Shown: positions 9,152 to 17,518, counted from the first letter of the stretch. The stretch: DNA of 64,000 nucleotides from Streptomyces sp. MA5143a (GCF_900290235.1 NZ_OLMK01000001.1:124001-188000); one strand, 5' to 3'. The notes: a model not told the origin generated them from the sequence alone. Made by a program: numbers and translations.

Positions 9152-9970
9152 GTGAACGACCAGCCGAACCACCCGGACGGGCTCAAGGCCGAACTGCTGG
9201 AGATCGCCCTGGAGGCGGCCCACCGCGCGGGCGCCTTCCTCCACGACGGCCGGCCCGAGGACCTCGGGGTGGCCGCCACCAAGTCCAGCGCGGTCGACGT
9301 CGTCACCGAGATGGACATCGCCTCCGAGAAGCTGATCACCGGCCTGCTGGCCGAGCGCAGGCCGCACGACGGCGTGCTGGGCGAGGAGGGTGCCAGCGTC
9401 GAGGGCACCAGCGGTGTCCAGTGGGTGATCGACCCGATCGACGGCACCGTCAACTACCTGTACGGCCTGCCGAGCTGGGCCGTGTCCATAGCGGCCCGCG
9501 TGGACGGCGAGACCGTCGTCGGCGTGGTCCACGCCCCCGTGCGCGGCGAGACCTACCGCGCGGTCCTCGGCGAGGGCGCGTACGTGAACGACCGCCCCGC
9601 GCGCGTGCGGCCCGCACCCGCCCCGGCACTGGCCCTGGTCGGCACGGGCTTCGGCTACCGCGCCGAGCGCCGGGCCAGGCAGGCCGACGTGCTGCGCGAG
9701 CTGATCCCCGAGGTCCGCGACATCCGCCGCGGCGGCTCGGCCGCGATCGACCTGTGCGACGTGGCCCTGGGCCGTCTGGACGCGTACTACGAGCGCGGCC
9801 TGAACGCCTGGGACTACGCGGCGGGCGACCTCATCGCCCGGGAGGCGGGCGCCCTGACAGGTGGTCGCCCCGGACAGCCCCTCTCGCCCGACCTGACCAT
9901 CGCCGCCCCACCCGGCCTCTTCGAGGCCCTCCAGGCCCGACTGGAGGAGCTCGGCGCCTGGCACGACTGA
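9152..9970 (+). CDS. Inositol monophosphatase family protein
   Basis: This 272-residue protein carries the lithium-sensitive phosphatase motifs. The first acidic ligand is in VLGEEGA. The metal site is DPIDGTVNYLYGLPSW, and AWDYAAGDLIAREAGA lies near the C-terminus. Family members remove phosphate from inositol-1-phosphate or related sugar phosphates using Mg2+. Streptomyces has several paralogues, so the substrate is not certain. The GTG start at 9152 was chosen because GAGGAG overlaps the hemH stop just upstream; the longer open frame reading through hemH is an artefact. It ends at a very strong hairpin terminator. Confidence 0.9.
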   Translation: MNDQPNHPDGLKAELLEIALEAAHRAGAFLHDGRPEDLGVAATKSSAVDVVTEMDIASEKLITGLLAERRPHDGVLGEEGASVEGTSGVQWVIDPIDGTVNYLYGLPSWAVSIAARVDGETVVGVVHAPVRGETYRAVLGEGAYVNDRPARVRPAPAPALALVGTGFGYRAERRARQADVLRELIPEVRDIRRGGSAAIDLCDVALGRLDAYYERGLNAWDYAAGDLIAREAGALTGGRPGQPLSPDLTIAAPPGLFEALQARLEELGAWHD

Positions 9971-9988
9971 GCGGGCCGACGGCGGCAC

Positions 9989-10051
9989 GCGAACGAGCAC
10001 ACACAAGAGCGGGACCCCAGGCCGGCTGCCTGGGGTCCCGCTGTCGTTCGC
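9989..10051. terminator. Nested long-stem terminator between two converging genes
   Basis: A 15-base perfect stem runs from 10008-10022 to 10028-10042 with a 5-base loop. It is enclosed by an outer 8-base match, GCGAACGA (9989-9996) with TCGTTCGC (10044-10051). It separates the plus-strand inositol monophosphatase gene from the minus-strand small protein gene and can act in both directions. Confidence 0.8.
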
Positions 10052-10061
10052 GTGGGCCGGA

Positions 10062-10235
10062 TCAGACGCTGAACGCGCCGACCTCCACACCGTGGTCGGC
10101 GGCGAGGCGGTGCAGGTCGTCGAGCTCGGCCTGCTCCACTTCGACGAGGAAGTCGTCGCCCTCGTCACGAGCCCTGGTCAGGTCGGACTCGGTCGCCCTT
10201 ATGCGCTGCAGAAGTCCTGCGGTGAATGCGTCCAT
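10062..10235 (-). CDS. Small conserved acidic protein of unknown function
   Basis: A 57-residue protein starting MDAFTAGLLQRIRATESDL. It is highly charged, apparently all-helical, and rich in Glu and Asp, with a heptad-like pattern (LLQRI, LTRAR, FLVEVEQAELDDLHRL) that suggests a short coiled coil or helical pair. There is no membrane segment and no cysteine. The ATG at 10235 follows a good GAGGGGG ribosome site, and codon bias fits a real gene. I recall similar small proteins in Streptomyces at this position after the inositol monophosphatase gene, but I assign no function. Longer upstream extensions in this frame are unlikely, because they run through the perfect palindrome at 10526-10569. 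Confidence 0.65.
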   Translation of the reverse strand: MDAFTAGLLQRIRATESDLTRARDEGDDFLVEVEQAELDDLHRLAADHGVEVGAFSV

Positions 10236-10525
10236 GCTGCGCCCCCTCGTCCTGGTCGTGGGTCGATGGCACGGGGGTGTGCCGGTTCGGAAGGGACGAT
10301 CACGCTTCTTTGTGGATGCCCAGCGCCACCCGTGCCGGGCGGCGTCGGTGCCGGACACCCACGCCCGCTCTGCGGAAAGCGGATCGCCCTGTACCGCATG
10401 GTGGTGCGGCACAAGCAGAGCGTGATCGCGGGGTGTAAAGCCTGTCCTCCCCACGCCTTCTTCCGCGGAAACCTCAAGCGCCACGGAATCTTTCTCCGGC
10501 CGAGGGCAAGGGCGGAAACAGTCCC
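10236..10525. other. Non-coding gap upstream of the small acidic protein gene
   Basis: About 290 bases of lower coding bias hold the promoter of the 57-residue protein gene. I saw no distinct operator or RNA gene here. Confidence 0.35.
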
Positions 10526-10569
10526 GCGCATGACAAGGGGCCGACAACTGTCGGCCCCTTGTCATGCGC
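10526..10569. terminator. 21-base perfect inverted repeat terminator
   Basis: Bases 10526-10546 are exactly complementary to 10549-10569, leaving a 2-base centre, so at least 20 pairs can form. The hairpin lies 19 bases beyond the stop of the minus-strand secreted protein gene and is its likely terminator. Because it is palindromic, it generates identical false open frames on both strands. Confidence 0.8.
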
Positions 10570-10587
10570 CCGGATCAGCGTGGAGCG

Positions 10588-10998
10588 CTAGTCGCTGCAG
10601 ACATGACCTGAGGGGCAGCTACCCTTGATGGGGTAGGTCTTCCAGTCCGACTTCCGGATGAGCTTGTTGCCCTCGCGGACCTCGGCTCGGATCGTGATGT
10701 ACCCCTTTTCGCGCAGGTTGTAGTTGCACCTGGCCCACTTGCCCTTGCCCTTGGTGTTCACACATTCGTCGGACCGGCCGTAGTCCGTGTACCAGACGGC
10801 GACGGCGCGGTGGCCGTCCTCCGAAGAGTCCAGGATCTCGACGTAGTCCCCGTCCGAGACGAAACACGCCGCGGCGCCAGTGGTCTCCGGTCCCACACAG
10901 ATGGTGCCGGTGGCGTTCGCGACGGGCGCCGCGGTGGTTCCCAGCCCCGCGATGGCCACGGCTGCGGTGACTATGGCCTTGAGTGCGTGCCTGCGCAC
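10588..10998 (-). CDS. Small secreted cysteine-containing protein of unknown function
   Basis: A 136-residue protein with a clear Sec signal peptide. Positive residues MRRHALK precede a hydrophobic stretch AIVTAAVAIAGLGTTAA, with a probable cut after APVANA near residue 29. The mature part of about 107 residues has six cysteines (ICVG, ACF, ECVN, RCNY, SCPSGHVC), enough for three disulfides. It is rich in Lys and aromatic residues, like small extracellular beta-proteins. I recognise no named family. It is followed by a very strong terminator. The start has a GGGGG-type ribosome site about 8 bases upstream. It lies next to cutRS, which responds to extracytoplasmic conditions, but no shared control can be shown. 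Confidence 0.7.
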   Translation of the reverse strand: MRRHALKAIVTAAVAIAGLGTTAAPVANATGTICVGPETTGAAACFVSDGDYVEILDSSEDGHRAVAVWYTDYGRSDECVNTKGKGKWARCNYNLREKGYITIRAEVREGNKLIRKSDWKTYPIKGSCPSGHVCSD

Positions 10999-11177
10999 GG
11001 TTCCCCCTCGATGATCATTTCATGTGGTCGTTTTGGAAGCTACCAGTCTTTGATCATCGGCAGCCCAACTTACAACCGGTTTACGGGCGAGAACGGCAGG
11101 ATGGGGGACCACAGCAATAAAAACAGGCCAGCGTGTGCCTTCCCGTTCGCTGGCACCCCCTAGGAAGGACAGTCGAC

Positions 11178-11831
11178 GTGCGCGTACTCGTCGTCGAGGA
11201 CGAGCAGTTGCTCGCAGATGCAGTGGCCACGGGACTTCGCCGGGAGGCCATGGCCGTCGACGTCGTCTACGACGGTGCGGCCGCCCTGGAGCGCATCGGC
11301 GTCAACGACTACGACGTGGTCGTCCTCGACCGCGACCTCCCGCTTGTCCACGGCGACGACGTCTGCCGCAAGCTCGTCGAGCTGGGCCTGCCCACACGCG
11401 TGCTGATGCTCACCGCGTCCGGCGACGTCAGCGACCGCGTCGAGGGCCTGGAGATCGGCGCCGACGACTATCTGCCCAAGCCGTTCGCCTTCAGCGAGCT
11501 CATCGCGCGCGTGCGGGCCCTCGGGCGGCGTACGAGCGTTCCCCTGCCGCCGGTCCTGGAGCGCGCCGGGATCAAGCTCGACCCCAACCGCCGCGAGGTC
11601 TTCCGCGACGGCAAGGAGGTCCAGCTCGCGCCCAAGGAGTTCGCCGTCCTGGAGGTGCTGATGCGCAGTGAGGGCGCCGTCGTCTCCGCGGAGCAGCTCC
11701 TGGAGAAGGCCTGGGACGAGAACACCGACCCGTTCACCAACGTCGTCCGCGTCACCGTCATGACGCTGCGGCGCAAGCTCGGAGAGCCACCGGTGATCGT
11801 CACCGTGCCCGGCTCCGGCTACCGGATCTGA
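11178..11831 (+). CDS. cutR: Response regulator CutR (OmpR/PhoB class)
   Basis: A 217-residue regulator that essentially matches remembered Streptomyces CutR along its length. The receiver domain (1-115) has the acidic pair near Asp8, the phosphoacceptor Asp51 in VVLDRDLP, and Lys101 in LPKPF. A winged-helix DNA-binding domain (about 125-217) ends in VRVTVMTLRRKL and VPGSGYRI. The GTG start at 11178 is fixed by AGGAAGGA upstream. cutS follows after 5 bases, so the pair is an operon. CutRS in S. lividans/coelicolor influences actinorhodin production and has been tied to protein-secretion stress; that is family knowledge. Confidence 0.94.
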   Translation: MRVLVVEDEQLLADAVATGLRREAMAVDVVYDGAAALERIGVNDYDVVVLDRDLPLVHGDDVCRKLVELGLPTRVLMLTASGDVSDRVEGLEIGADDYLPKPFAFSELIARVRALGRRTSVPLPPVLERAGIKLDPNRREVFRDGKEVQLAPKEFAVLEVLMRSEGAVVSAEQLLEKAWDENTDPFTNVVRVTVMTLRRKLGEPPVIVTVPGSGYRI

Positions 11832-11836
11832 TCGCC

Positions 11837-13096
11837 ATGGCCACCACCCCGGCACCCCCCGCAGCTCCCCCCAAGCCCACCTGGGACCCCCAGCGGCCGC
11901 AGGCCCCGTTCCCGTGGCTGCGCCCGACCATCCGCATACGGCTCACGCTGCTGTACGGCGGCATGTTCCTGATCGCCGGCATCCTGTTGCTGTCGATCAT
12001 CTATCTGCTGGCCGCGCAGGCGATCAACACCGGCAACCAGCCGCTGTTCAAGATCGTGGGCGGCAAGTACATCAGCGTGTCCAGCGAGCAGTGCCCCGCC
12101 GTCGACGCCGACTCGACGGTCAACGTCCCGCTCAGCGACTTCAACGCCGCGATCGCCAACTGCATCGACGACCAGCGCGCGGCCGCCCTGGACGCCTTCC
12201 TCAGCCGCTCACTGCTGGCGCTGCTGGGGCTCGCCGTGATCGCGTTCGCCTTCGGCTACGCGATGGCGGGCCGGGTCCTCGCGCCGCTCGGCCGCATCAC
12301 CCGCACCGCGCGCGCGGTGGCCGGGTCGGACCTCTCCCGCCGTATCGAGCTGGACGGGCCGGACGACGAGCTGAAGGAGCTCGCGGACACCTTCGACGAC
12401 ATGCTGGAGCGGCTCCAACGGGCCTTCACGGCCCAGCAGCGCTTCGTCGGCAACGCCTCGCACGAGCTGCGCACCCCCCTCGCGATCAACCGCACGCTGC
12501 TGGAGGTGCACCTCTCCGATCCGAACGCGCCCGCGGAGCTGCAACAGCTGGGCAAGACCCTGCTGGCCACCAACGAGCGCAGCGAGCAGCTCGTCGAGGG
12601 GCTGCTGCTGCTCGCCCGCAGCGACAACCAGATCGTCGAGCGCAAGCCCGTGGACCTCGCCGAGGTGGCCTCCCAGGCCGTCGACCAGGTGCACGCCGAG
12701 GCGGACGCCAAGAAGGTGGAGATCCGCGGCGAGCGGGCCCCCGCGGTCGTCCAGGGCAACGGCGTCCTGCTGGAGCGGATCGCGCTGAACCTCGTCCAGA
12801 ACGCCGTCCGGTACAACGTGCCGGGGCCGGGCGGCTGGGTCGAGGTGACGACGGAGCTCCAGCAGGGCCAGGCGGTCCTCGTGGTCACGAACACCGGCCC
12901 CGTGGTGCCGGCGTACGAGATCGACAACATCTTCGAACCGTTCCGGCGACTGCGGACGGAGCGCACGGGAAGCGACAAGGGCGTGGGCCTCGGCCTGTCG
13001 ATCGTCCGGTCCGTGGCCCGCGCGCACGGCGGCCACATCGCCGCCCAGCCACGGGAAGGGGGCGGGCTGGTGATGCGCGTGACCCTGCCCGTCTGA
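11837..13096 (+). CDS. cutS: Sensor histidine kinase CutS
   Basis: A 419-residue membrane kinase. A Pro-rich N-terminus precedes transmembrane helix 1 (about 36-61). A short extracellular sensor of about 60 residues contains only two cysteines, Cys86 and Cys109. Helix 2 follows (about 122-145), then a HAMP linker, the dimerisation domain with phosphoacceptor His209 in SHELRTPL, and an HATPase domain with N box LVQNAVRYN and G boxes GVGLGLS. It signals to CutR, encoded 5 bases upstream. The two isolated extracellular cysteines could form a redox-sensitive disulfide, which would suit a sensor of oxidative folding outside the membrane. A 413-base gap with palindromes follows. Confidence 0.94.
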   Translation: MATTPAPPAAPPKPTWDPQRPQAPFPWLRPTIRIRLTLLYGGMFLIAGILLLSIIYLLAAQAINTGNQPLFKIVGGKYISVSSEQCPAVDADSTVNVPLSDFNAAIANCIDDQRAAALDAFLSRSLLALLGLAVIAFAFGYAMAGRVLAPLGRITRTARAVAGSDLSRRIELDGPDDELKELADTFDDMLERLQRAFTAQQRFVGNASHELRTPLAINRTLLEVHLSDPNAPAELQQLGKTLLATNERSEQLVEGLLLLARSDNQIVERKPVDLAEVASQAVDQVHAEADAKKVEIRGERAPAVVQGNGVLLERIALNLVQNAVRYNVPGPGGWVEVTTELQQGQAVLVVTNTGPVVPAYEIDNIFEPFRRLRTERTGSDKGVGLGLSIVRSVARAHGGHIAAQPREGGGLVMRVTLPV

Positions 13097-13509
13097 GAAA
13101 ATGTGCCGGCTTCCGGGACATGTTCGCTTCACGCGGAATTTCCCGGAGGGCCCATGGGTTCTGATCAGAACAGTCGCGCACGACGAATGTGTGATCGATC
13201 ACATGGGCGAATATTCAGCCATCTACTGAGCGTGATCATGTGCCTGTCGGAACGCCGGGAACATCCGGGTTTTCAGGCATTGAGATCACGGGAAGTACAT
13301 GCTGAGGCGCCTTTGTAATGCAGCCTGAGGACCGTGTACGGTCCCGTTCGCCATCCAAGCCGATCACTCTTGAGGGGTCCGGTTGGGTGTCGATTGAGTA
13401 ACAGACCTTGATGTGAGGCAAAATCTCCGCCTCAGGTCGGGCACAAGTCCGGCCTCTCACGCGTTACGTGCGCTGGAGACACCACAGACACCCAGAGGGG
13501 GAGAGCGAC
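13097..13509. promoter_or_regulatory. AT-richer intergenic region with two perfect palindromes upstream of the DUF4193 gene
   Basis: This 413-base gap between cutS and the DUF4193 gene is less GC-rich than its flanks. It contains two perfect 14-base palindromes: GTTCTGATCAGAAC at 13158-13171 and TGTGATCGATCACA at 13190-13203, centred 32 bases (about three helical turns) apart. The second resembles a Crp-type TGTGA/TCACA site, but the half-sites are 4 rather than 6 bases apart. They lie more than 300 bases before the next start, so a distant or second promoter is implied. No coding frame is convincing here. Confidence 0.45.
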
Positions 13510-13806
13510 ATGGCAACGGATTACGACACCCCGCGCAAGACCGACGACGACGTCGATTCGGACAGCCTGGAAGAACTCAAGGCGCGCCGGAACGACAAGT
13601 CGACCTCCTCGGTGGACGTCGACGAGTTCGAGGCCGCCGAGGGCCTGGAACTGCCGGGCGCCGACCTTTCGAACGAGGAACTGGCCGTCCGCGTCCTGCC
13701 CAAGCAGCAGGACGAGTTCACCTGCATGAGCTGCTTCCTCGTGCATCACCGCAGCCAGCTGGCCCGCGAGAAGAACGGTCAGCCGATCTGCCGCGACTGC
13801 GACTGA
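13510..13806 (+). CDS. DUF4193 zinc-ribbon protein
   Basis: A 98-residue actinobacterial protein. The N-terminal half is acidic and probably disordered (MATDYDTPRKTDDDVDSDSL). The C-terminal third holds two CxxC knuckles, Cys72/Cys75 in TCMSCF and Cys94/Cys97 in CRDCD. The last residue follows Cys97 directly. The four cysteines very probably bind one zinc. The family is almost universal in actinobacteria and has no settled function; the layout is reminiscent of small RNA-polymerase- or ribosome-associated zinc proteins, which is only an analogy. The ATG at 13510 has an excellent GAGGGGGAGAG site. The next gene starts 13 bases after the stop, so the two are likely co-transcribed. Confidence 0.85.
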   Translation: MATDYDTPRKTDDDVDSDSLEELKARRNDKSTSSVDVDEFEAAEGLELPGADLSNEELAVRVLPKQQDEFTCMSCFLVHHRSQLAREKNGQPICRDCD

Positions 13807-13819
13807 GGCAGGGTCGGCC

Positions 13820-14770
13820 GTGACTGGCTCGACCCCTCCTTGGAAGCGCCGCTTCCGCAAGGGGGCGGACCATGGGCCGTACAGCGGCTCTGACGGCGTG
13901 CGTGACGACGAGCGGGGCTCCTCCGATCCCGGAGCGGCCTCGCTCGAACGTACGTCGGGCACGGCGTCGGGGGGCGCCACGGATGAGCAGGGGCGCCTGC
14001 CCGTACCGGTGGACACTCCCGCGCCGGTCGCCAGAAGGCGCGCGGCGGTCGTCCGGGCGAGCCTGAGACAGGGCCTGAGCGTCGGGGCCCGCAAGAGCGG
14101 TGACCGCGCCCGGGCAGGGCTCGCGTACCTCACCGACCGGATCATCGACATGGCCCCGAGGATCCCCGTACGGGACCTCGCGACCCTGCGCGCCCAGTTC
14201 CCGGGCCTCGGGCCCGAGCAGCTCGCCGACAAGCTCGTGGCGGGCGCCGCGAACGCGTCCTCCACCGTGGGCGCCGGGGTCGGGGCCGCCGCCATGCTGC
14301 CGACGCCGCCGGCCATGCCCGCGGAGCTGGCCGCCGAGATCACCGGCGTCGCCGCCATCGAGCTGAAACTCATCGCCGAGCTGCACGAGGTGTACGGGGT
14401 ACGACCGCCCGGCACCCTCCGGCAGCGCAGCACCGCCTACCTCGACTCCTGGTCCGGCGAGCGCGGGATCGATGTGACCAGGCCCATGACGATCGACGCG
14501 GCGCTCGGCGGACAGCTGAAGCGGCAGCTGCGCCAGCAGATCATGAAGCGCATGGTGCGCAATCTGCCGAACCTCATGCCGTTCCTGGTCGGGGCCGCCG
14601 TCGGCGCCGTCATGAACCGCCGGGACACCAGGCACCTCGCCCAGCGCGTCCGCAAGGACCTGCGGCGGACCCAGGTGCCCTGGGAGGCGCTGCCGGACCT
14701 CCCGGCGCTGGAGAAGCCGACGGACCCCGTGGCGGTGGCCGAGCCGCCGCAGGACCCCGAAGAGGACTGA
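13820..14770 (+). CDS. Conserved actinobacterial protein with an EcsC-like region
   Basis: A 316-residue protein starting at GTG. Residues 1-95 are low-complexity, basic then acidic, and poorly structured. Residues 95-290 form a helical domain with a Gly/Ala-rich hydrophobic stretch (AANASSTVGAGVGAAAML), a following amphipathic region (AIELKLIAELHEVYG) and a second hydrophobic stretch (LPFLVGAAVGAVMNRR). This alternation is like EcsC-family membrane-associated proteins, but the match is by pattern only. It may dip into the membrane rather than span it fully. It follows the DUF4193 gene by 13 bases. No catalytic residues are evident. Confidence 0.7.
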   Translation: MTGSTPPWKRRFRKGADHGPYSGSDGVRDDERGSSDPGAASLERTSGTASGGATDEQGRLPVPVDTPAPVARRRAAVVRASLRQGLSVGARKSGDRARAGLAYLTDRIIDMAPRIPVRDLATLRAQFPGLGPEQLADKLVAGAANASSTVGAGVGAAAMLPTPPAMPAELAAEITGVAAIELKLIAELHEVYGVRPPGTLRQRSTAYLDSWSGERGIDVTRPMTIDAALGGQLKRQLRQQIMKRMVRNLPNLMPFLVGAAVGAVMNRRDTRHLAQRVRKDLRRTQVPWEALPDLPALEKPTDPVAVAEPPQDPEED

Positions 14771-14917
14771 CCACGGCCCTTCGCGTCGAGGTGTGGCAAC
14801 CCACCGACCCCGGAACAGGTCCGCGAACACGTCAGCCCCGGCGACTGTCGCCGACCGTAAGAATCAGGCGAGAAATCGGACGAGAAATCTGCGGCGGCGG
14901 GGAAGCCTGCGCCGCGG

Positions 14918-15379
14918 CTACGCCGCCGCCCTGGCCGCCTCCAGGGCGGCGATCAGCCGCTGCGGCTGCCGGGTCGACAGATACAGGTACGGCGTCGGGT
15001 CGGCCGGGTCCGTGACCGGGATGCGCAGGGCGCCCGGGATGTAGGCGCGCAGCAGCATGAACGCCCGGGTGTCGGCCTTGTGCGTGCGCCAGGCCCGCGC
15101 CTCCTCGGCGTCGAGGACCTCCGGCTCACCGAGCGCGCTCACCGGGATCTTCGCCTCTCCCGCGATCAGGGCGTCCCCGACCACGCGGATGCGGACCGAG
15201 CCGTAGGAGCTGGCCACGACCGCCGCCGCGGCGGTGCCGCCCGCCAGGCCGCCGAGGAGCGGCAGGGTGCCGAAGGGGAGCAGGATCAGGGCCATGGAGA
15301 CGCCGACCAGGAGGCACACCAGCCACCACGAACGGGGCGCGGTGAGGCGTTCTTCGTACGGCGAGGCGGAGAGCTGCAT
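14918..15379 (-). CDS. DUF3093 membrane protein
   Basis: A 153-residue protein with the DUF3093 layout. A short N-terminus (MQLSASPYEERLTAPRSWW) is followed by two adjacent transmembrane helices (about 20-63) and a cytoplasmic or extracellular beta-rich domain. That domain ends with the typical FMLLRAYIPGALRIPVTD and TPYLYLSTRQPQRL. The family is restricted to actinobacteria and its role is unknown. The ATG at 15379 was chosen because family members start with a short Tyr/Glu/Arg segment; a longer in-frame start at 15427 is less likely. It diverges from the thioesterase gene across 113 bases and converges on the EcsC-like gene. Confidence 0.8.
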   Translation of the reverse strand: MQLSASPYEERLTAPRSWWLVCLLVGVSMALILLPFGTLPLLGGLAGGTAAAAVVASSYGSVRIRVVGDALIAGEAKIPVSALGEPEVLDAEEARAWRTHKADTRAFMLLRAYIPGALRIPVTDPADPTPYLYLSTRQPQRLIAALEAARAAA

Positions 15380-15492
15380 GGCGTCAAGCTTGGCACGGGG
15401 AGCGCCGCCCCCCGGAAATGGGGGCACCCGAGGGGAAACCCTGTCCGCCGGGACGATGGCCGGAGGCTGACGGACGGGTAAGGTCTGCGGCT

Positions 15493-16077
15493 GTGAGAGG
15501 TACTTCCGCGGCCCTGCAGCCCCCGGCGGACGCCACGGCGCCCGTCCGGCACCCCGAGGCGCCCGCCCCGGGCGAGCTGCTGGGCGCGCACTACGGGCAG
15601 TGTTTCGGCTGCGGCGACGAGCAGCCCCACGGGCTGCATCTTCAGGCCCGGGCCGGCGAGGGGGTCTCCCTCACCGCCGAGTTCACGGTCAAGGCCGCCC
15701 ACCAGGGCGCGCCCGGCCTGGCGCACGGCGGGGTCCTGGCCACTGCCCTGGACGAGACGCTCGGCTCCCTCACCTGGCTGCTGCGCACCATCGCGGTGAC
15801 CGGGCGGCTGGAGACCGACTTCGTACGGCCCGTGCCCGTCGGCGCCGTACTGCACCTCCAGGCGGAGGTGACGGCCGTGGCCGGACGGAAGATCTACGCG
15901 AGCGCCACCGGGCGCGTGGGCGGCCCCGACGGCCCGCTCGCCGTCCGCGCCGACGCGCTCTTCGTCGAGGTGAAGGTCGACCACTTCATCGACAACGGCC
16001 GTCAGGAGGAGATCCAGGCGGCCATGAACGACCCGGACCAGGTCCGGCGGGCCCGCGCCTTCGAGGTGAACCCGTGA
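15493..16077 (+). CDS. PaaI-type hotdog-fold thioesterase
   Basis: A 194-residue protein with one hotdog domain (about 45-170). Characteristic stretches are CFGCGDEQPHGLHL, then GAPGLAHGGVLATALDETLG, which carries the Gly-rich turn and the acid of the active site, and FVRPVPVGAVLHLQAEV. The family hydrolyses acyl-CoA thioesters. The CFGCG start is typical of actinobacterial members, which may not all be active. The GTG at 15493 is used because upstream sequence lacks similarity, though the ribosome site is weak. Its stop overlaps the GTG of dut (GTGA), so the two are coupled. Confidence 0.82.
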   Translation: MRGTSAALQPPADATAPVRHPEAPAPGELLGAHYGQCFGCGDEQPHGLHLQARAGEGVSLTAEFTVKAAHQGAPGLAHGGVLATALDETLGSLTWLLRTIAVTGRLETDFVRPVPVGAVLHLQAEVTAVAGRKIYASATGRVGGPDGPLAVRADALFVEVKVDHFIDNGRQEEIQAAMNDPDQVRRARAFEVNP

Positions 16078-16595
16078 GCGGCGGACGTACCCCCGTCGAC
16101 GTGCTGATCCGGCGCGTGGACCCGGACGTTCCGCTGCCGGAGTACGCGCACCCCGGTGACGCGGGCGCCGATCTGCGCACCACGGAGAGCCGTGAACTGA
16201 AGCCGGGCGAACGGGCCGTCCTGCCCACGGGAGTGTCCATCGCGCTCCCGGAGGGGTACGCGGCCTTCGTGCACCCTCGATCCGGTCTCGCCGCCCGCTG
16301 CGGTGTCGCCCTGGTGAATGCCCCAGGGACGGTTGATGCCGGGTACCGTGGGGAGATCAAGGTCATTGTGGTGAACCTCGACCCGCGGGAGGCCGTGGTG
16401 TTCGAGCGCTTCGACCGGATTGCCCAACTGGTCGTCCAGCAGGTCGAGAAGGTGCGCTTCCAGGAGGTGGCGGAGCTTCCCGACTCGGCGCGGGCCGAGG
16501 GGGGCTTCGGGTCCACCGGCGGTCATGCCGCCGTGGGCGGCACAACGGGTGGGAATCGATACGCTTCGGTCGTATCCGACCGGGAAGGACAGTGA
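16074..16595 (+). CDS. dut: Deoxyuridine 5'-triphosphate nucleotidohydrolase
   Basis: A 173-residue trimeric dUTPase that removes dUTP and supplies dUMP for thymidylate synthesis. All five motifs are visible: AGADLRT, PRSGLA (motif 2), the catalytic Asp in GTVDAGYRGE (motif 3), RIAQLV (motif 4) and the P-loop-like GGFGSTGGH near the C-terminus (motif 5). The C-terminal extension beyond motif 5 is about 25 residues. The GTG start overlaps the thioesterase stop by 4 bases. The next gene starts 1 base after the dut stop, so these genes form a tight operon. Confidence 0.95.
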   Translation: MSGGRTPVDVLIRRVDPDVPLPEYAHPGDAGADLRTTESRELKPGERAVLPTGVSIALPEGYAAFVHPRSGLAARCGVALVNAPGTVDAGYRGEIKVIVVNLDPREAVVFERFDRIAQLVVQQVEKVRFQEVAELPDSARAEGGFGSTGGHAAVGGTTGGNRYASVVSDREGQ

Positions 16596-16596
16596 C

Positions 16597-17367
16597 GTGT
16601 TCGGACGTCGCAAGAAGAAGGGCTCCGCTGAGGACGCGGCGGACGCGGCGAGCGAGGCCGAGCAGGTCGTCGACGCAGTCGGCACTGAGACGGACGAGGT
16701 CGAGCGGGAGCGGGTGCGGCTGGAGCCGGAGCCGCGGCCCGACGGACCCTGGGACAGCTCCGAGGTCTCCAACCCCGGCGAGGGCCGGGTCGACCTCGGC
16801 GGTCTCTTCGTGCCGGGGGTCGAGGGCATGGAGCTGCGGGTCGAGGTCGCGGGCGACGCGATCGTCGCGGCCACCGTCGTCCTGCGCGACAGCGCGGTCC
16901 AGTTGCAGGCCTTCGCCGCGCCCAAGCGCGAGGGCATCTGGGGCGAGGTCCGCGAGGAGATCGCCACCGGCATCACCCAGCAGGGCGGTGTCATCGACGA
17001 GGTCGAGGGCCCGCTGGGCTGGGAGCTGCGGGCCCAGGTGCCCGTGCAGCTGCCGGACGGCACAGGTGGCTTCCAGGTCGTCCGTTTCGTGGGCGTGGAC
17101 GGGCCGCGCTGGTTCCTGCGCGGTGTGATCTCCGGCCGGGGCGCGGTCGAGCCGCAGACCGCCGGGCTGCTGGAGCAGATCTTCCGGGACACCGTCATCG
17201 TCCGCGGTGACGGCCCCATGGCCCCGCGCGACCCGATCGTCCTGAAGCTCCCGAACGACGCGCAGATGGTGCCGGAAGGCGTCCAGCAGGAGGAGCAGAG
17301 CGGCTCCCGCTTCTCCGGCGGCATGGGCCAGCTGCAGCGGGGCCCGGAGATCACCGAGGTCCGCTGA
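16597..17367 (+). CDS. DUF3710 protein
   Basis: A 256-residue cytoplasmic protein of the actinobacterial DUF3710 family. A basic start (VFGRRKKKGS) leads into an acidic low-complexity region to about residue 50. A conserved domain (about 60-230) follows, with RVDLGGLFVPG, LQAFAAPKREGIWGEVREEI and VRFVGVDGPRWFLRGVISG. No catalytic site is recognisable. The gene always seems to accompany dut in Streptomyces, as far as I recall, but the link is unexplained. The GTG at 16597 is one base after the dut stop and preceded by GGAAGGA inside dut, so translation is coupled. Confidence 0.87.
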   Translation: MFGRRKKKGSAEDAADAASEAEQVVDAVGTETDEVERERVRLEPEPRPDGPWDSSEVSNPGEGRVDLGGLFVPGVEGMELRVEVAGDAIVAATVVLRDSAVQLQAFAAPKREGIWGEVREEIATGITQQGGVIDEVEGPLGWELRAQVPVQLPDGTGGFQVVRFVGVDGPRWFLRGVISGRGAVEPQTAGLLEQIFRDTVIVRGDGPMAPRDPIVLKLPNDAQMVPEGVQQEEQSGSRFSGGMGQLQRGPEITEVR

Positions 17368-17385
17368 CCCACCGCACAGGCGCAC

Positions 17386-17412
17386 GGGCCGTACTCCCTC
17401 GGGGTGCGGCCC
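17386..17412. terminator. Hairpin terminator after the DUF3710 gene
   Basis: A 12-base stem (17386-17397 with 17401-17412, including two G-U pairs) with a 3-base loop lies 18 bases after the DUF3710 stop. Confidence 0.55.
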
Positions 17413-17518
17413 TTCGTCGTACCGGGAACGCGGAACGGGGGTCCGCAGGGCCCTGGCGAACAGAGGTGGCTCATACGGGGGTGCGGCTCTGTCGGCGCTC
17501 CCCGGTAGGCTTTTTGCC

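Noticed and set aside
13190..13203. Crp binding site
   Set aside because: TGTGA and TCACA are separated by 4 bases rather than 6, so it is reported only as a palindrome.
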